Shown: positions 7,083 through 13,464 of the stretch, piece after piece | Position numbering within the stretch: the stretch's first letter is position 1 | Layout: every line of letters starts with the position of its first letter | Assembly: GCA_902553845.1 (NCBI GenBank) | Contig: CACDMG010000004.1 | Location: forward strand, 1-32,943 | Length of the DNA: 32,943 bases | Reading direction: 5' to 3' | Origin: an uncultured Pelagibacteraceae bacterium | Lineage (GTDB): Bacteria; Pseudomonadota; Alphaproteobacteria; Pelagibacterales; Pelagibacteraceae | The notes under the pieces: generated by a model | The model's input: the letters and a program-made list of their open reading frames with translations, nothing else | Told to the model about the DNA's origin: nothing | Databases searched by the model: none | Program-made: the position numbers and the translations under genes

Positions 7083-9158
7083 ATGAAAGTACCACAACTT
7101 AAAAAAAAACCAGAGTTAAAATCTTGTCACAATATTACATGGGAAGATGATTATAGTTGGGTACATCAAGGTAACATTCTTGAAGTTTTAAGAGATAGCT
7201 CAAAATTACTTCCAGAAGTAAGAGAATATCTTGAGCAAGAAAATGAGTATACAGAGTATAATTTAAAAGATACCAAAGAATTTCAAAAAAAAATATTTAA
7301 TGAAATCAAAGGTAGAATAAAATTAGATGATGAGTCTTTAAAGTTTAAAGATTACCAATATGAATATTGGTCAAAAACTACAACTAAAGGAAATTATTCC
7401 ATAAAACTCAGAAAAAAAATTGGCTCCAACGAAATTGAGGAAATTTGGAATGGAGATAAAGAAAAAGAAAAATTACAGACTGAATATTTTGGTGTCGGTG
7501 ATTTAGAAGTAAGTTACAACGACAAATATTTAGCTTATTCGTTAGATTTAAAAGGCTCTGAATATTTTACAATATATCTAAGAGAAATCTCATCTGGAAA
7601 ATTAATTTCAGAAAAAATTAAGGATACTAGTGGAAGTATTACATTTAGTTTAGATGACAATTACATTTTTTATTCAAAACTTGATGAATTTCATAGACCT
7701 AGAAAAATTTTCAGACATAAAATAGGATCATCTCCCGATAAAGATGAGCTAATTTTTGAGGAAAAAAGTGATGCCTTTACAGTAGGAATAAGTCTAAGCT
7801 CAGACGAAAAATACTTTTTTATCACCACATCAGATCATAATACGTCAGAACAATATTTCTTTAGGATAAATGAAAAAAGTCCAGCGCCAAAATTAATTAA
7901 AAAAAGGAAAAGAGGCATACTTTATTCGGTAAATTCATGGGATAATCATTTTTATTGCCATACAAACGAGGATGCAGAAGATTTCAAAATTGAAAAATGT
8001 GATGATTTAATTAATCAAAATTGGGAAATTTATATTCCTCCCAAAAATGAGGTTCTTATAGGAGGATTAATATTCTTAAATGATTGGATCATCAGAGGGG
8101 AAAAATCTAATGCTTTAGGGAAATTGTTTGTAAAAAATAAAAAAACAGGTTTTGAAGAAGAATTAAAATTTACTGAAGAAAAAGTTATTGTGCCTGGTAT
8201 TTCATTAATACAAAGGGATAAAAATACTGACATGGTTTATTTATCATATTCATCACAAAAAACACCTAGCAAAACTTATTTGTTCAATTTAAAAACAAAA
8301 GAAAAAAAACTAGTTAAAGAACAAGAGATACCATCAGGTCATAATCCTGATGACTATATAGTGGAAAGATTAGAGTGCCCATCTCATGATGGAAGATTAG
8401 TTCCAATAACAATTACTAGACATAAAAAAACTAAAATTGATGGATCAGCTAATCTACTTTTATATGGTTATGGATCCTATGGAAGTTCAATGACACCAGA
8501 TTTTTCATCAACTAAATTTAGTTTAATTGATAGAAATATTATTTGGGTAACTGCCCATATTAGAGGTGGGATGGAAAGAGGCATGAAATGGTGGAAAGAG
8601 GGAAAACTTCTCAATAAAAAAAATACTTTTGAAGATTATATCTACTCTGCAAAATATTTAATTGAAAAAAAGTATACCTCTAAAGGAAAAATAATCGGCA
8701 TGGGAGGATCTGCAGGTGGTTTGTTAATGGGAGCTGTTGTAAACCAAGCACCACAATTATTTTTGGGAATTATAATGGCAGTCCCATTCGTAGATTCTCT
8801 AACTACAAATCTTGATCATTCTTTACCTTTAACAGTTGGTGAATTTGATGAATTTGGAAATGCAAAAGATAATAAGGATCATTTTGATTATATATTTTCA
8901 TATGCTCCTTATAACAATATTAAAAAAATGGACTATCCTAATATATTAATCACAACTAGTTTGAGTGATAATAGAGTCTTGTTTGATGAACCATTAAAAT
9001 ATACCGCTAAGCTAAGAGATTTAAAAACGGATAATAATTTACTTCTTTTGAAAACTGAAATGAATGCTGGTCATGGGGGTAAGTCTGGGCGAGATGGTGC
9101 TATTGAAGAAATTGCTCTTGATTATGCATTTATTTTAAAAATCACAAAAAAAATTTAA
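7083..9158 (+). CDS. ptrB: Oligopeptidase B / prolyl oligopeptidase family S9 serine peptidase
   Basis: At 691 residues the length matches oligopeptidase B. The N-terminal two thirds form the beta-propeller region ('DDYSWV' start, repeated 'S.D.kY..y' strands such as 'SYNDKYLAYSLD' and 'SLDDNYIFYSK'). The C-terminal alpha/beta-hydrolase domain has the nucleophile elbow GGSAGG with Ser543, an aspartate in 'TSLSDNRV' (D629) and a histidine in 'NAGHGGKSGR' (H664). The motif 'AHIRGGMERGMKWW' is typical of oligopeptidase B. It cleaves short peptides, in oligopeptidase B after basic residues. There is no signal peptide, so it is cytoplasmic. The start is 14 bp from the divergent J-domain gene, leaving almost no room for two separate promoters. 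Confidence 0.92.
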   Translation: MKVPQLKKKPELKSCHNITWEDDYSWVHQGNILEVLRDSSKLLPEVREYLEQENEYTEYNLKDTKEFQKKIFNEIKGRIKLDDESLKFKDYQYEYWSKTTTKGNYSIKLRKKIGSNEIEEIWNGDKEKEKLQTEYFGVGDLEVSYNDKYLAYSLDLKGSEYFTIYLREISSGKLISEKIKDTSGSITFSLDDNYIFYSKLDEFHRPRKIFRHKIGSSPDKDELIFEEKSDAFTVGISLSSDEKYFFITTSDHNTSEQYFFRINEKSPAPKLIKKRKRGILYSVNSWDNHFYCHTNEDAEDFKIEKCDDLINQNWEIYIPPKNEVLIGGLIFLNDWIIRGEKSNALGKLFVKNKKTGFEEELKFTEEKVIVPGISLIQRDKNTDMVYLSYSSQKTPSKTYLFNLKTKEKKLVKEQEIPSGHNPDDYIVERLECPSHDGRLVPITITRHKKTKIDGSANLLLYGYGSYGSSMTPDFSSTKFSLIDRNIIWVTAHIRGGMERGMKWWKEGKLLNKKNTFEDYIYSAKYLIEKKYTSKGKIIGMGGSAGGLLMGAVVNQAPQLFLGIIMAVPFVDSLTTNLDHSLPLTVGEFDEFGNAKDNKDHFDYIFSYAPYNNIKKMDYPNILITTSLSDNRVLFDEPLKYTAKLRDLKTDNNLLLLKTEMNAGHGGKSGRDGAIEEIALDYAFILKITKKI

Positions 9159-9167
9159 TTTTTTATT

Positions 9168-9195
9168 CTTGAAAAAAAAATAATAATTCCTACTT
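9168..9195 (+). promoter_or_regulatory. Putative RpoH (heat-shock sigma) promoter of the hsp20 gene
   Basis: CTTG (within CTTGAAA) is followed, after 17 bases, by CCTACTT. This fits the alphaproteobacterial RpoH pattern CTTG-N17/18-CYTATNT with one mismatch. It lies 65 bp upstream of a small heat-shock protein start, as expected. The -10 element also forms the left arm of a short hairpin, CCTACT-N7-AGTAGG (9189-9207). Confidence 0.6.
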
Positions 9196-9248
9196 ATAAA
9201 TAGTAGGTCGCCTATTGGGGCTTACAAAAATAAACTTGCTTAAAAAAA

Positions 9249-9256
9249 GGAGGATA
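9249..9256 (+). promoter_or_regulatory. Strong Shine-Dalgarno of the hsp20 gene
   Basis: AAAAGGAGGATATATATG shows a near-perfect anti-SD match (GGAGG) 6-7 bp before the ATG at 9260. It decides the start: the ORF-track start at 9215 has no such site. Strong SDs are uncommon among the other genes here. Confidence 0.85.
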
Positions 9257-9259
9257 TAT

Positions 9260-9709
9260 ATGACAAGTAAGGATCTATCTATATTCAATTCATTAAGACC
9301 TTTTTCTATTGGCTTTGACGATATGTTTGACCAATTTGAAAATATGTTAGGTAATGGGGGTTTGACTATGCAGTCAAATTATCCACCATATAACATAAGA
9401 AAAACAGGCAAAGATAACTACGCTATTGAAGTTGCTCTTGCGGGTTTTAATAAAGATGATGTTGAAGTTGAGTTTGAGGATAATTTATTAACTGTTAGAA
9501 CAAAACTAATTAATAAATCTGAGAACAAAAATAATGAAGATGGTGAAGTAATTCATAGAGGTATTTCGCAAAGACAATTTGCTAGATCATTTACAATCGC
9601 TGATGATGTAAAAGTAAATGGTGCTGAGTTAAAAGATGGTCTTTTAACAATAGCTTGTGAAAGAATTTTACCTGATCATAAGAAAAAAAGACTTATTGAT
9701 ATTAAATAA
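9260..9709 (+). CDS. ibpA: Small heat-shock protein, Hsp20/IbpA family
   Basis: The start at 9260 follows GGAGG and gives a 149-residue protein (MTSKDLSIFNSLRPFSIGFDDMF), matching the IbpA-type N-terminus. The alpha-crystallin domain spans about residues 35-135, with 'YAIEVALAGFNKDDVEVEFEDNLLTVRTK' and 'RQFARSFTIADDVKVNGAELKDGLLTIACER'. It is an ATP-independent holdase that binds unfolding proteins and hands them to DnaK/ClpB. It has its own upstream region with an RpoH-like promoter and is followed by a perfect inverted-repeat terminator, so it is probably monocistronic and heat-inducible. The symbol is by family; SAR11-type genomes usually annotate this gene as ibpA. Confidence 0.92.
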   Translation: MTSKDLSIFNSLRPFSIGFDDMFDQFENMLGNGGLTMQSNYPPYNIRKTGKDNYAIEVALAGFNKDDVEVEFEDNLLTVRTKLINKSENKNNEDGEVIHRGISQRQFARSFTIADDVKVNGAELKDGLLTIACERILPDHKKKRLIDIK

Positions 9710-9721
9710 GTATTTACCTTG

Positions 9722-9745
9722 CTTGTGGGGATTTTTCCCCACAAG
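9722..9745. terminator. Hairpin terminator between convergent hsp20 and lipoprotein genes
   Basis: CTTGTGGGG-ATTTTT-CCCCACAAG is a perfect 9-bp stem with a 6-nt loop, the most GC-rich element nearby. It sits 12 bp after the hsp20 stop and 17 bp after the stop of the convergent lipoprotein gene. The downstream strand is AT-rich (TTTAAATTATTAAATTTTT) but has no uninterrupted U-tract, so efficiency is uncertain. Confidence 0.75.
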
Positions 9746-9762
9746 TTTAAATTATTAAATTT

Positions 9763-10065
9763 TTATACACATCCACTTGAGGCAAAACTAATTACAATAT
9801 TATCCTTATTCACTTCAAACTTTCTATCACAAGTAATTCCGTATTTTTTAGTTTTGTAAACTAAAACTTTATTTCCGGTCTCATTAATAAAATCTTCAGT
9901 TGGTTTTCCTAATTTTATTTTTAATTCTTCAATATTTTTTCCAACTAATTTTCCATATTCTCTGTTTTCTTTTTCAGCAATTGCATCAGATTTTTCTTTT
10001 ATTGTTTGGCAGCTTGTAGCTAAGAAGGAAATAAAAAAAATAATTATTAATTTTTTAATATTCAT
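9763..10065 (-). CDS. Small outer-membrane-type lipoprotein, SmpA/BamE-like fold possible
   Basis: The 100-residue protein has a lipoprotein signal: basic MNIKK, a hydrophobic core, then the lipobox LATSC with Cys19 as the lipidation site. After cleavage it has a short charged helix and then 'LVGKNIEELKIKLGKPTEDFINETGNKVLVYKTKKYGITCDRKFEVN...IVISFASSGC'. The 'G.s.eel...lG.P.......g...w.Y' layout resembles SmpA/OmlA-type domains. Two cysteines (in 'ITCDRKF' and the final 'SSGC') could form a periplasmic disulfide. It is probably an envelope structural or assembly accessory. It is monocistronic, opposite the purine permease across 146 bp. Confidence 0.75.
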   Translation of the reverse strand: MNIKKLIIIFFISFLATSCQTIKEKSDAIAEKENREYGKLVGKNIEELKIKLGKPTEDFINETGNKVLVYKTKKYGITCDRKFEVNKDNIVISFASSGCV

Positions 10066-10211
10066 TAATTAATAATATCACAAAGTTTGTCATATTAATT
10101 AACCTCAAGGTTGTAAATATTATCAAATTAACAACAAATCCAAGAAATTGAACACACTCCAAAAAGATTTTTTGATTCGAATCAAATACTGTACTGAAAA
10201 ATGGAGGTCTA
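10066..10211. promoter_or_regulatory. Divergent intergenic region with a 16-bp perfect palindrome (10171-10186)
   Basis: This 146-bp stretch separates the lipoprotein gene from the purine permease and is among the longest non-coding segments in the window. It contains TTTGATTCGAATCAAA, a perfect 16-bp inverted repeat, 25 bp before the permease ATG. A possible -35 (TTGAAC, 10148-10153) and -10 (TTTGAT or AATACT) overlap or flank the palindrome. A repressor binding there would therefore block transcription. GGAGG at 10203-10207 is the permease ribosome-binding site. No riboswitch fold was recognised. The operator assignment is an inference. Confidence 0.45.
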
Positions 10212-11498
10212 ATGTTAGATAACTACTTTAACTATAAAAAACATAAGACTGATTTTAAAACAGAAGTTTTAGCTGGAGTTTCGACTTTCTTGACTATGGC
10301 TTACATAATGTTTTTAAATCCAGTCATATTAGCTGATGGTGGCTTTGACTTTGGTGGTGTATTTACTGCTACTGCATGTGCGACGGCACTTGCATGTTTT
10401 ATATGCGCTTTTTATGCAAAGACATGGCCTGTTGGACTTGCGCCTGGTATGGGAATAAATGCATTTATTGCATACGGTGTCTGTCTTGGAATGGAATATA
10501 CTCCAGCAGAAGCTTTGGGAGCTGTATTAGTAGCCGGTGTAGTGTTCTTAATTATTTCACTAACACCGATAAGAGCTTGGTTAATTAACTCAATTCCTAA
10601 AAGCTTAAAACTTGGTATTGGAGCGGGAATAGGAATGTTCCTTGCTATAATTGGATTTGAAATTATGGGATTAACAGCGGATAATCCTGTAACTTTAGTT
10701 CAATTAGGGGATTTATCAAATCCTCTCCTTTTACTTGGTGCTGGTGCTTTTGTCTCTATGATCGTGATGGAGAAAAAAGGAATTAAAGGGAACATAATCA
10801 TAGGTATTCTTGTATTTAGTGCAATAGCTTGGTTAACTGGTGTCGGAAAATTTAATGGTGTTGTATCGCCACCGCCGCCAATGACTTATTTGTTTGAGTT
10901 TGATCTTGGCGCTGCGCTATCTGCATCAATGGTAACTGTTGTTTTTACTTTATTCTTTATAGACTTTTTTGATACGGCCGGAACACTTACTAGTGTCGCT
11001 AACGTAGCAGGAAAAATTGGTAGAGATGGTAAAATTGAAGACATTGATAAAGCAATGCTTTCTGACAGTGTTTCTACTGTTGCAGGCGCTATGATGGGTA
11101 CGTCTACTGTAACGACATATGTAGAGTCAGCAGCTGGAGTAAAAGCTGGTGGTAAAACTGGAATGACTTCATTAGTAATTGGAATACTTTTCTTGCTATG
11201 TTTATTTTTCAGTCCATTAGCTACAAGTTTGCCTAAAGAAATTGATGGTGCTGCTTTAATTTATATCGCAACACTGTTCGTTAGAAATATTACAGATATT
11301 GAATGGGATGATATTGCTGAGTCAGGACCTGCTGTTCTTGCTATGTTAGCTATGCCATTTACATATTCTATTTCTCACGGAATAGCTTTAGCGTTCATAG
11401 CTTACGCAGCTATCAAAATTCTTACTGGTAGATTTGATGTAAGTCCAGCTATTTGGGTAATTGCTGCACTAAGTGTAGTAAGTTTCGCAGTAGCTTAA
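10212..11498 (+). CDS. Purine-base permease, AzgA-like NCS2 family
   Basis: This 428-residue polytopic membrane protein has at least ten hydrophobic segments. AzgA-branch signatures are clear: 'TEVLAGVSTFLTMAYIMFLNP' near the N-terminus, 'GLAPGMGINAFIAY', 'FFIDFFDTAGTLTSVANVAG' and 'GTSTVTTYVESAAGVKAGGKTGMTS'. AzgA/GhxP/PbuG-type members import adenine, guanine or hypoxanthine with protons. GGAGG lies 5 bp upstream of the ATG. The gene is convergent with a phosphoribosyltransferase and faces the xanthine dehydrogenase/guaD/puuD operon, so guanine and hypoxanthine are the most likely substrates. GC is visibly higher than in its neighbours (hand-counted lines 33-45% versus about 23% in xdhB), consistent with high expression. 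Confidence 0.92.
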   Translation: MLDNYFNYKKHKTDFKTEVLAGVSTFLTMAYIMFLNPVILADGGFDFGGVFTATACATALACFICAFYAKTWPVGLAPGMGINAFIAYGVCLGMEYTPAEALGAVLVAGVVFLIISLTPIRAWLINSIPKSLKLGIGAGIGMFLAIIGFEIMGLTADNPVTLVQLGDLSNPLLLLGAGAFVSMIVMEKKGIKGNIIIGILVFSAIAWLTGVGKFNGVVSPPPPMTYLFEFDLGAALSASMVTVVFTLFFIDFFDTAGTLTSVANVAGKIGRDGKIEDIDKAMLSDSVSTVAGAMMGTSTVTTYVESAAGVKAGGKTGMTSLVIGILFLLCLFFSPLATSLPKEIDGAALIYIATLFVRNITDIEWDDIAESGPAVLAMLAMPFTYSISHGIALAFIAYAAIKILTGRFDVSPAIWVIAALSVVSFAVA

Positions 11499-11512
11499 TA
11501 AGATAAATTTAT

Positions 11513-11546
11513 AAAAGGCGATCTTTAATTTAAGATCGCCTTTTTT
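11513..11546. terminator. Strong intrinsic terminator between purine permease and phosphoribosyltransferase
   Basis: AAAAGGCGATCTT-N6-AAGATCGCCTTTT forms a 13-bp stem followed by a T-rich tract (TTTTTTATTTTT). It starts 15 bp after the permease stop and ends at the stop of the convergent phosphoribosyltransferase. The A-run on the other side of the stem makes it usable in both directions. Confidence 0.9.
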
Positions 11547-12069
11547 ATTTTTGATGCTTTTTTTTTATCTCATCAATTCTTATTTCTTCGTAGATTTCAA
11601 AAGGCTGAACAATCCAAGGGTCATCCTTTAATCTAGTTGCACAAAAATCAGGTTCGAATGTAGATTTCTTTTTTTTCCAGAGAGTTGCTGTTTTAATATC
11701 TTCTATTTTTCCTTTTATTGGTTCATATTGTCTTAACCAATCGATACTCTTGTTAAATGTTATTCCAGTATCTGATAAGTCATCACAGAGTAATATTCTT
11801 CCTCCCATGTTAGGTGCTATGGAACTCATCTCTCTGGAAAAAACTATATCACCTTGCTCATCCTCAACACCTTTGCCGCTATAAGACTCAACTGCTAGAT
11901 ATGCACATTTCAATTTAAATATTCTACTTAAAACATCTATCATTGGAGCAGCTCCTCTCATAATTCCAACTAATATGTTAGGTTTATAGCCACTCTCATC
12001 AATCATGATAGCTAATTTTTCTACTGTGTTATTATAATCTTTCCAGTTAACAATTAATTTTTCTGACAT
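11545..12069 (-). CDS. Purine phosphoribosyltransferase (Gpt/HPRT-like)
   Basis: This 174-residue type I PRTase has the PRPP-binding loop 'RILLCDDLSDTGITF' at 91-105, the upstream 'ILVGIMRGAAPMIDVLSRIF' strand/helix and the C-terminal 'WIVQPFEIYEE' base-recognition region. It resembles bacterial and archaeal xanthine/hypoxanthine-guanine PRTases. It would convert an imported base plus PRPP to a nucleotide, the salvage alternative to catabolism. It is the last gene of the uraH-xdhA-xdhB-guaD-puuD unit, 8 bp after puuD, and ends at a bidirectional terminator shared with the purine permease. Context supports a purine base, but xanthine, guanine and hypoxanthine cannot be distinguished. Confidence 0.88.
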   Translation of the reverse strand: MSEKLIVNWKDYNNTVEKLAIMIDESGYKPNILVGIMRGAAPMIDVLSRIFKLKCAYLAVESYSGKGVEDEQGDIVFSREMSSIAPNMGGRILLCDDLSDTGITFNKSIDWLRQYEPIKGKIEDIKTATLWKKKKSTFEPDFCATRLKDDPWIVQPFEIYEEIRIDEIKKKHQK

Positions 12070-12077
12070 GATTTTGA

Positions 12078-12989
12078 TTATGTTTTGAATGCAAAAATAA
12101 TACCAGCAAGTATAATTAAAGCAATTATTGAAATATATAAAAAACTTATTTTGTGGATATTTCTACCTCTTAAATTAAAATAATGTCTTGCTAAACAAGA
12201 AATAATTCCAATTAATACGAGTATTGCCCAATTGTATTTATGATAGACAAGAAAACTAAAGTGTCCTGATAGCATTATAAATAAAACTAAAAAAGTTGAA
12301 TAATTATTATGGATAGATCTTTGTTTGGCTGCCAAAGATAAACTCATATCAAATTGTTTTGACTTTTTACTGCTGTTAATAATATTCATCTGATTTGGTA
12401 TTATAATTGTAAAAACATTTGCAAACATATTTGATCCAATTATTAAACCAACACTTAAAAAAGCAAATTTTGGACCAAATATTTTAGTCAATCCAAAAGA
12501 TAAGCCTGTCAATAAAATTAACATTATGGAAATAAATAAAAAATTATTCTTTATTAAATTTGATTTGCATAAATAATCATATATTAACCAAGATAAAATC
12601 ATAGACAGTGCTGAATAAAAAATTGCGGTAGTAGGTGAAATAATTAAAACTCTTTTATCTACCATTAATACACCTGCGTTATAATAATAAATAACAAACA
12701 AAAGCAAAATTCCTGTAATAAATGTCAGATAACTTTGCCATTTAAATATTATAAGCTGATTAAGATACATGCTTTCAGGAGAGCTTTTAAGTCTAGTTAA
12801 TTTATAAAAAAAGCCCGAATGCATAAGATAACCTTCACCATCTATATCTTTATTTGCAATTTTTTTATTTAATCTGTTATCTAAATAATTAAATAAAAAA
12901 CTATTTCCAACCCATAGAATTGCAAATAATACATGGCCCCATCTTAGAATGACTTCTGACCATTTAAGTGTGTAAGTCAAAATATCCAT
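12078..12989 (-). CDS. puuD: Membrane urate oxidase (urate hydroxylase) PuuD, membrane domain only
   Basis: The 303-residue protein is almost entirely membrane-spanning (about eight helices). It begins with the PuuD signature 'WSEVILRWGHVLFAILWVGNSFLFNYLDNRL'. Further family landmarks are 'GEGYLMHSGFFYKLTRLK', 'KWQSYLTFITGI', 'FANVFTIIIPNQ' and 'RSIHNNYSTFLVLFIMLSGHF'. PuuD oxidises urate to 5-hydroxyisourate at the inner membrane and normally passes electrons to a fused C-terminal cytochrome c. Here the protein ends after the last helix: there is no C-terminal extension and no CxxCH, so the electron acceptor must be separate. It is directly adjacent to guaD (no gap) and is followed by the PRTase gene. 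Neighbouring HIUase and OHCU decarboxylase confirm the pathway. Confidence 0.9.
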   Translation of the reverse strand: MDILTYTLKWSEVILRWGHVLFAILWVGNSFLFNYLDNRLNKKIANKDIDGEGYLMHSGFFYKLTRLKSSPESMYLNQLIIFKWQSYLTFITGILLLFVIYYYNAGVLMVDKRVLIISPTTAIFYSALSMILSWLIYDYLCKSNLIKNNFLFISIMLILLTGLSFGLTKIFGPKFAFLSVGLIIGSNMFANVFTIIIPNQMNIINSSKKSKQFDMSLSLAAKQRSIHNNYSTFLVLFIMLSGHFSFLVYHKYNWAILVLIGIISCLARHYFNLRGRNIHKISFLYISIIALIILAGIIFAFKT

Positions 12990-13460
12990 TTAATATTTAA
13001 TTTTATCTTCTTTATTTTTCCAAATTTTAAATGCCTCTAAAGCTTGATCTCGATGTATTTGATACATTTTAATTTTTCTATCTTTAATTTCTTTATTTAT
13101 TTCAGAATAAATAAATGAGTCATCAAAGTCTATGTTCTTAGCATCCAACCTGGTGTTTGCATAAAAAATTTTATCTATATGAGCCCAATATATTGCTGAC
13201 AAACACATGGGGCATGGTTCACAAGTAGAATATAAATCACATCCTTTTAAAAAGAAATTATTTTGATTTTTGCATGCATTTCTAATTGCAACAATTTCTG
13301 CATGTGCAGTTGGATCATTATTTGAGGTTACTTGATTAAATCCTTCTGCAATAATTTTGTTATCCTTTACAATTACACAACCAAAAGGACCCCCTTTTGT
13401 TTTTGCACTTTGAATTGATAATTCAATTGCTCTTAACATAAATTTTGATTTATCAGTCAC
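12990..13460 (-). CDS. guaD: Guanine deaminase (cytidine-deaminase fold)
   Basis: The 156-residue length matches Bacillus-type GuaD. The zinc motif is complete: H53-A-E55 in 'DPTAHAEIVAIRNACK' and C83/C86 in 'STCEPCPMCLSAIYWAH'. E55 is the proton shuttle. The C-terminal region 'DAKNIDFDDSFIYSEINKEIKDRKIKMYQI' is diagnostic of GuaD and distinguishes it from tRNA adenosine deaminase TadA. It hydrolyses guanine to xanthine and ammonia, feeding xanthine to the dehydrogenase encoded 4 bp upstream. Ammonia release suggests that the locus has a nitrogen-acquisition role. It is cytoplasmic and the assignment is strong. Confidence 0.94.
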   Translation of the reverse strand: MTDKSKFMLRAIELSIQSAKTKGGPFGCVIVKDNKIIAEGFNQVTSNNDPTAHAEIVAIRNACKNQNNFFLKGCDLYSTCEPCPMCLSAIYWAHIDKIFYANTRLDAKNIDFDDSFIYSEINKEIKDRKIKMYQIHRDQALEAFKIWKNKEDKIKY

Positions 13461-13464
13461 TGTA

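Noticed and set aside
8989-9259. ORF-track start of hsp20 at 9215 and possible leader peptide
   Set aside because: The GGAGG site and family alignment place the start at 9260; the upstream codons lie in the promoter/leader.
10066-10211. Purine riboswitch upstream of the permease
   Set aside because: No three-way-junction pattern or conserved purine aptamer loops were seen; the only structure is the short palindrome.
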